Of a DNA stretch of 64,000 nt, positions 57,890-64,000 are shown in pieces; position 1 is the stretch's first letter, and each line of letters opens with the position of its first letter. A program made the position numbers and the translations under genes. Under the pieces are notes generated by a model. The model was given only the letters and a program-made list of their open reading frames with translations, was not told where the DNA came from and made no database searches. The stretch comes from Aldrovandia affinis (taxonomy: Eukaryota; Chordata; Actinopteri; Notacanthiformes; Halosauridae), in contig JAINUG010000133.1 in the NCBI GenBank assembly GCA_029706075.1, positions 1,127,501 to 1,191,500 of the forward strand, read 5' to 3'.

Positions 57890-58265
57890 TTGCCACCAGA
57901 ACAGCTTCAGTGCACCTTGGCATAGATTCTACAAGTGTCTGGAACTCTATTGGAGGGATGCAACACCGTTCTTCCACAAGAAATTACATAATTTGGTGTT
58001 TTGTTGATGGCGGTGGAAAACGCTGTCTCAGGCGCCATCCCAGAATTTCCCATGAATGTTGGTTGAGTTGAGATCTGGTGGCTGAGACGGCCATGGCATA
58101 CATCTTTGAGGATAGAAATGCTTCACCACAGGAAGAATTGTATTTATTGGCCGTGCCGTCTTAGTGGACCTAAGCCATGCCAAAAAAATATCTCACACCA
58201 TAACAGAGCTGGCAGAACCCTTGCTTTACTAAAGGGTTTCCTTTATTTGGGCAGTTACCTGTAGG
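57890..58265 (-). mobile_element. Tc1-like element, internally deleted (copy 4)
   Basis: On the minus strand it starts ACAGGTAACTGCCCAAATAA, then AAGGGTTCTGCCAGCTCTGT. It continues to the 3' segments CTGAGACAGCGTTTTCCACC and CACTTGTAGAATCTATGCCA. A further deletion removes the SGLFQDDNA region. The right end is truncated near 57890. Confidence 0.82.
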
Positions 58266-58724
58266 TGTGTGTAAAAAAGCCTCTTAGCCATCAGTAAGCA
58301 CTGTTAGCTGAAAAAGAATGGCTTGAGAAATCGCACATCTTGAAATGAATTGGTTAAGTCTGGAAAATGAAAGTGTCATCTTCTATAAAGTGATCTAACC
58401 CAATAAAACGTTAATATTTCTCTGTGTTGCTGGAGGCTTTGTGTAAGCCTGGATAAAAAATATGGTCTGTTAATGTCCGATAAGGGTTCATAATCACAGC
58501 GCTACTCCCATTTGGTCCGATACTGTACTGTACTTTTTTTCTCTGGGAAATTGCTCTGGGAGTTTTCTTTATTTTGTACTTGCAGTTTTCCAAGGGAATC
58601 CCAGAACTGCAGGGACATTTCTCATTCCCATGGTAGATGTGTCCACTGCTTGTCCATTTACTGAACGATATTCAGTCTGAAGATGGTATTTTAAAAAACC
58701 ATGGGGATGTTAGAAATGAATAAT

Positions 58725-59060
58725 GGGGAGGCGTACACCGTAGCGGTCTAGTGGTATTGTGGGCTGGTCCGATATGTTGTGCACTGCCTGTAGTGGTTTG
58801 AAACCAGCGTCTTTACCAGATCGGCCCTGGTCATCAGCCCCGATCAGTGGGAGGGTGAGTCGGCTCCGGTCCGCCGTGAAGCATGTAAAGGAGTCTCCAG
58901 AACGTGGGTGGGGGCGAATTCCATCTCGAAGGAAGCGGAGTTCGCTGCCCTCAGAGAATTAGCTTGCCTTGTAGACACAAGCAGTGGACTCGTGAGGAGA
59001 GGGTAAATAGAAAAAAATAGAGGGTGTAATTGGCTACTAAATTGTGAGGAAAAACGGGAA
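58725..59060 (+). mobile_element. tRNA-derived SINE (family 3), full length
   Basis: Head GGGAGGCGTACACCGTAGCG with GTCTAGTGG, box B GGTTTGAAACC, body GATCAGTGGGAGGGTGAGTC and GAGTCTCCAGAACGTGGGTG, tail TAATTGGCTACTAAATTGTG then an A-rich end. It serves as reference for the other family 3 copies in the window. Confidence 0.82.
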
Positions 59061-59736
59061 AAAAAAGAAAAGAATAATAGCATTTGGTTGCATTGAAAGG
59101 TCAGAGCTGGTTTATGCGTCCTTACAGACGGTGTCACGCCTTATGCGAGCGTTGTACAGACTCCTGCAGTCACTGCGTGATCCCCGGCTGCCTCATGTTT
59201 TGTCATTTGATCTGTGTTCAGCTTTAGATTTTAAGCACCGTATGTACATTTCCTAATCCCGTGATTTTGTCCAGGGAGTGCCGTGAACAAGATAAGAAAA
59301 AATAAATCAATAAACACAAGATCATTGTGAGAGCTACAACAGTTATGGTTCCTGAAACTTCCGAGGGTCTCGTCTATCCCCACCCCATCAACCAAAGAGT
59401 AATGTAGAGTTCACAGGGTCTTATTTTGGGTCCTTTAAATATAAAACCAAACTCTTTCCCAAACAGTCAATCCGGGTTAGCCAACATTTTGCACTGAAAC
59501 TTGAATTGCTGGACCAGTGTTGTTAGAAGGAAAAAACTGATTGATCCACAAACGTGCAGTCTTGAATGCTTGGGGCTCTGTATTGTCGATATCAATGTCG
59601 ATATCAATGTGCATTTATGACCCGTTTAATGCATGCAAAGAGACACTTGGTGCTTGATATTTATTTTCTGCAGACAGTAGCTCTTCTGTGGGGTGCTTCC
59701 ACCTGTGCAGATTGACTGCTGTAACGAGGAGGGGGA

Positions 59737-59742
59737 TGATGG

Positions 59743-59786
<44 letters not shown>

Positions 59787-59796
59787 GTGGTGGTGA
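59737..59796. repeat. (ATG)n microsatellite
   Basis: About nineteen GAT/GGT triplets. It produces spurious poly-Asp and poly-His ORFs. Confidence 0.95.
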
Positions 59797-61877
59797 TGTA
59801 ACGACCAGCATGCAATGCGGCCGGTCTGTCCAGCGGCATGCATTCAGCACTCCTGATCGTTTTGTTTTGACTGTGGGAAAAGTGAAACCACGCAACTCTT
59901 ACCGCCGGTGCCACAGTCACAGAGGAAGCTTCTCACGGTGGACGTTTGCTTTGTGTTGCTTCAGCCGCCAAAGAGCGAACCTCTGCGTTCCTTTGGGTCA
60001 CTCAACACCGACTGCGTGTTCTCGCTTCCTTCCTCAAACCTTTGCATCTTGGCCGGCTGGAATTTTTTGATTGCTTGAGGCTTGGTGGAAAAAACGGAGG
60101 GGGTGGGGGGAGTGGCGGTGGGGCTGGGAGGCACAATTATTACCAATAAAGGCAATTGCATCAAATGATTTTTTTCCCCCAGTCTGCTTTTAAATTGGTC
60201 TTTAATCAAATTTGAGATAAAGTCATCAGTGAAATTGCCGTTGATTTATAAATAAGATAATTGGTGGCTTTCCTCCTAAGTACCTTTCTTGCCAGTGCTG
60301 AGAGTGGAGTTTTAGTGCTTAGTCAAACCAGTTTTAAAATTGCCTATTGAATGGAATTCTCCCAAGACCTGCCAGATGCTGCGATCCTTAAAACCTTTTT
60401 TCTCAAAGTACCCCCCCATCCACTTCCTAAATGGAGCAGAGCTTCACAGGACAGTAAAGTGCGCTGCTAGGTGCGCAGCTTTATCACTCCGGCGGATACT
60501 TCTGGGTCTTTATAAACTTCCATTTCACCGGTAGCAAATCTTCCTAAAAATGAACGTTTAAGTTGCTGCCGTAACAATTTGCGTAATCTCACAATCTCGA
60601 AAGGTTTTATCGTCGCTTGTTTTGCTTTTCGTTCAGGCGTGCGATTAATGGTCCCTTACTTCTACAAACTCAGCAGTGCACAATCCCGACACACACCAAT
60701 CTATATGCAATCACATATATTGACAGCGGGGGGGTCACGTGGCTTTTAGCATATTTGATGGATAACGGCGAACATCATTCCCTTCATAATTTGGTCCAGA
60801 ATGAAGACGCGGGCCATGTTCACTGAGGTCTAACTGTGCCGTAACACAGACGCAATGGCTCCAGTTTTATCCTCGATCATAAATAAAAATAAAATATCTT
60901 AATTAAGGAGTCTGTATGAGCTTGGGGCGGCGTGCTGCTTTTCCTTCCTCCTGGGGAAGTTTTTTTTGTTTTAATTGCAGTTCCAAACTGAGAACCCACA
61001 AATGCTAAATTTTTTATGCGTTGGGAAGTAGTCAGTGTCTGTTTTATGTAGGGATCGCTAGTCATTGATTAGAACACCCTTTTCGATGATGTGTATGTGT
61101 GTGTATATGCGTGTGTACATATAAAAGTGTATATATGTTGTCATTTTTAACGTATCCTATTTTAATCCTCTATTTGGTTTGTCCGACATTGTCCTCGTTT
61201 GATTGTGAGTCTCCTGCACGACTCCTGGAAGTGTGCGACTCCTGGAAGTGGAGTTTCAGTAAAACTCTCAACAACAACAAAGACAAAAGAAGGGTTTTTT
61301 TCTTTGTTGGCTTTTTTTTTTTTTTTCCGAGAGCAAAATGAAAATGATTTCCTCGTGTCTCCCCCCAGAAGGCTGGCTCCCCCCCCGGCCGCGGCAGCTG
61401 CTCTGCGTTAAGGGTTCAGCTGAGTGGAGGAGAGCGGCGCAGTGACACGGCCCCAGCCGTGCCTCGCATTCCTCCGTCACACGGTGTCGTTGCGAAGCGC
61501 GGGCCTGCGTCGCATGTGCGTGCCGAGTCCTCGCTGCGGTGAGCCGCACGCGCTCCGGCCTTCGCCCTCCGCCCCTAACGAGGACCCGCGGAATGATCCG
61601 CCCGACGCGCACGAGCCTACACGCGTCTCGTGAGCAGTGGCGCTGTGCTGTAAATGATGTAACCGAACGGAGAGAGTCCCGACGTGACTCGCACTTCACA
61701 GAGACGAGCACAGCTCGCTAACGTTGACCTTTTAACGCCGTCTCTCCAGGTGATGTGCCTCTAGTGCCATTGGAGGATTGCTGTTCTTTTTCATTTCAGT
61801 TTGTATCTTCAACAGCTCTGACTTGCATTGTTTCTGTGCAATATGCTCTGTGAAACTGCATTTTTTAAAACATTTAT

Positions 61878-62163
61878 TTTGTTTCAAATTTTCTCCCATT
61901 TTCTCCCAATTTAGTAGCCAATTACACCCGCTATTTTCAAGTCAATCCCCCTATCATGATGTGAGTTCACTGCCATAGCCCTGTGACCGGTAGTGAAGAA
62001 GGTGAAGTGTCGTCTCCTCCGAGCCGGCACTTGCCAGGCCGTCGACCGTAGCCCAGTACTACAGAGCCACTACTGTGTGCAGCGAACTTCCTGTCAGCTT
62101 CCCTTCCCCCTCCCTGGGGCGGACAGCCAATCGCCGCCCCCTGGTGGCACTCCCGGCCGACAG
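61878..62163 (-). mobile_element. tRNA-derived SINE (family 3 subtype)
   Basis: Reversed tail CTCCCAATTTAGTAGCCAAT, then CTCCTCCGAGCCGGCACTTG and CCCTGGGGCGGACAGCCAAT CGCCGCCCCCTGG, ending in a truncated head. It is similar to 54472-54804. Confidence 0.8.
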
Positions 62164-63179
62164 AGACGGATGTAATTACCGTCTGATGATCTGTAGCTAA
62201 ATATTTGACTTAGCAAATCTGTTAAATAAATAAAATACTTAAAAATACTTTTATTCTTTTTAATTGGACTTCTCTTGGACTAGCTAAATCTGTTCAATAA
62301 GCGTACGTACATTTATTTTATTTTTTTTGATGATGTAATGGCCTGTAGCGAAATATTGGACTCATCAGATTTATTTATTTTTATGGTCATGTTATATTGA
62401 GTTTTCCTCAGTCGGGTCCACTCTCTCTCTCAGCCCCTCCCCCTCAAAATATTACAACGTTTGACAGAGTAAATGCAGAGTGTAACCACTGACTCAACGG
62501 TGTGAAAGCAGACCAGCTCCACGTCTGCCTTTACGTCCCAGTGCGGAAAGCAGAATGACTGGCACACTCGTTCCCCCGATGAGCGTGTGCTCCCTGCGTC
62601 TGCGCTTGACTCAGCGATGAGTCTTCAGGATTCTCCAGATTGACAGTGTCATGACCTTAGCTGACGGCTCTGTGACCTCTGCCTCAAACTACCCCCTGTC
62701 ACATTGGCAATATTGTTGCCCCAGAACACATCTCCTCAGCTTGGTGTACAGTCGTATTTTACAGGAAGCGAGAGATTGAGAAAAGCGACCTGATTCACCA
62801 GTGCGTTAAGTTACAGGAAGCCTAGGGCAGTGCTTCGTGGAAACGGTGAGTTTGCCCTGTGACTATTACTTGGAACAAATGTCTAATTGGAGGTTGAAAT
62901 TCATTGTTCTGAGGGGGTCCCGATAACAACTCTGAAAACGAAACGAATTTGAGAAAAGGCTTAGCTGGTGGCCGCACCGAACCTTAGCCATTGGCCCTGA
63001 CATGGGTTATTTATGCATACGACCAACGGACCAAACCAGTCCCCGCAAGGGTTTTCCTCATCGAACACAAAGTTATTATTATTATTAACAACCATAACGT
63101 TATAATAATAATATTCTTTGTTAGCCATGTTACACACAAGGTAATTGGAATTTTTCTGTTCGCATATCTCTCCTAAGAG

Positions 63180-63400
63180 TGCAGGATCAGCCATAGTACG
63201 GCGCCCCTGGAGCAGTTAGGGGTTCAGTGCCTTGCTCAAGGGCACTTCAGCAGTTCCCCAGCAAGTTAAGTAGCATCCCTCTGGTTTCCAGTTCATTGTT
63301 TTTTTCGTTTTTTTTCATTTGGCCTTCCTGGGATTCAAACCAGCAACCCTCCGCTTGCCAGCCCACGTCGCTAATCACTGAGCCACCGTCACCCGTAAGT
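63180..63400 (-). mobile_element. Fish SINE-like repeat
   Basis: GTGCCTTGCTCAAGGGCACT, then GGGATTCAAACCAGCAACCC (reversed box B) and GCTAATCACTGAGCCACCGT (reversed box A). This arrangement is a familiar tRNA-derived dispersed repeat in teleosts. Confidence 0.7.
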
Positions 63401-64000
63401 TATTGTGTAACGTGCATATTGCGATGGCACTGTAGCAAATGAAGAACCGGTTTTGCCATGGCCACGAGGGCTCGATCCCACCGGCCGCGCCAGAGTCGGC
63501 TCTTTCGTGTACAATCCACAATCTTCGTTGCTGAAGTTTTGACCGTACAGTCAAAAGTACGTTTTCACTCTTTTCCCTGCTAGAAATACAACAACAACAA
63601 AAAAAAAACTCAAAGAGGGAAAGCCATGCCTATGTGTTTTTGTGAGGGCGCTTTATTTCCAGCTGGTAGACTGCTTTGGGCTGTGGTCTCTGCCTCTTAA
63701 GATGTGAAGCCCAGCCCCAACTCTTGCTTTTGTTCTGCTCCGTTGAGAAAAATAATAGGAATAAGTAAGCAAGCATGACTCCCGCTGTCGACCAGAGCTA
63801 ATTGGACAAAATCTACCGCACAACCCACAATTATATTACCTCAGCAGTGGCGGTATTCATGCACAGTATATGGAGTGAAGAGAGAGAGGAGAGGGGGGAT
63901 TAGCTGCTCCAGAATTCTATTGACCATCTTTTTTATTTAAGCGTATAGATTTCTTTGACAGTTGTGTCTGTAATTTGCCTAATTAACCGTGGCTTTCATT

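Larger units (their letters stand above)
50864..64000. other. gtdc1: GTDC1 intron, partial (at least 13.1 kb)
   Basis: No exon is recognised. It holds GT microsatellites (52139-52277, 52553-52776), (CA)n (54041-54066), (ATG)n (59737-59796), Tc1-like copies (54960, 57890), family 3 SINEs (54472, 58725, 61878), another repeat (63180-63400), a GC-rich patch (61370-61640) and AT-rich unique blocks (56520-57700). Confidence 0.8.

Noticed and set aside
59626-59920. Poly-His, poly-Ser or poly-Asp small proteins
   Set aside because: All frames of the (ATG)n microsatellite.
50864-64000. Further GTDC1 exons
   Set aside because: I looked for the FMPKHK segment and the glycosyltransferase motifs downstream and saw none; the ORFs in this stretch are from repeats or unrelated sequence.

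Overview
The window is vertebrate DNA, almost certainly from a ray-finned fish. It holds spliced genes with long introns. Repeats include tRNA-derived SINEs with the 'SINE tail' common in fish (CGCTCTGGATAAGAGC-like), several decayed Tc1-like transposons, a LINE fragment, a hAT-like MITE and many GT/GA/CA microsatellites. Two genes are recognisable, both on the + strand: the 3' half of ZEB2 (SIP1, a zinc-finger E-box-binding repressor) and the 5' part of GTDC1 (QTMAN, the tRNA-queuosine mannosyltransferase). The same order and orientation exist at human 2q22.3, which supports both identifications. I cannot name the species, or say whether the ZEB2 copy is zeb2a or zeb2b.

Layout. 1-722 is a ZEB2 intron; the upstream exons lie outside the window. 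Six ZEB2 coding exons follow: 723-914, 2295-2509, 5920-6028, 6735-8828, 10724-10904 and 13342-13961. Together they encode the N-terminal zinc-finger cluster, the SMAD-interacting, homeodomain-like and CtBP-binding centre, and the C-terminal zinc-finger cluster. The 3' UTR runs to about 15.74 kb and carries perfect seed matches for miR-200b/c/429 (three), miR-200a/141 (one) and miR-205 (one). From 15.74 to about 20.1 kb I see no gene. A short CpG-rich patch at 20.1 kb has two TGACGTCA elements, an ETS site and a consensus splice donor; it is the best candidate for the GTDC1 promoter and non-coding first exon. GTDC1 coding exons are at 34603-34789, 48303-48470 and 50690-50863; the glycosyltransferase C-terminal half must lie beyond 64 kb. 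The rest is intron filled with mobile elements, minisatellites and AT-rich blocks that look like conserved non-coding elements.

Main unusual points. (1) The first coding exon of GTDC1 is preceded by a 51-bp minisatellite whose unit repeats the exon's own splice acceptor and start codon. Because 51 is a multiple of three and no stop intervenes, the array offers tandem, in-frame alternative acceptors and starts. (2) The large ZEB2 exon carries one surplus base at a C9 tract, shifting the frame between two well-conserved halves; this is either an assembly error or a true disabling mutation. (3) One SINE family has had its 29-bp tRNA-like head amplified in tandem independently at two loci (11 and 5 copies). 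(4) Four Tc1-like copies share the same internal-deletion junction, so they come from one non-autonomous derivative. I found no operon, CRISPR array or prokaryotic system, and no wholly new gene.
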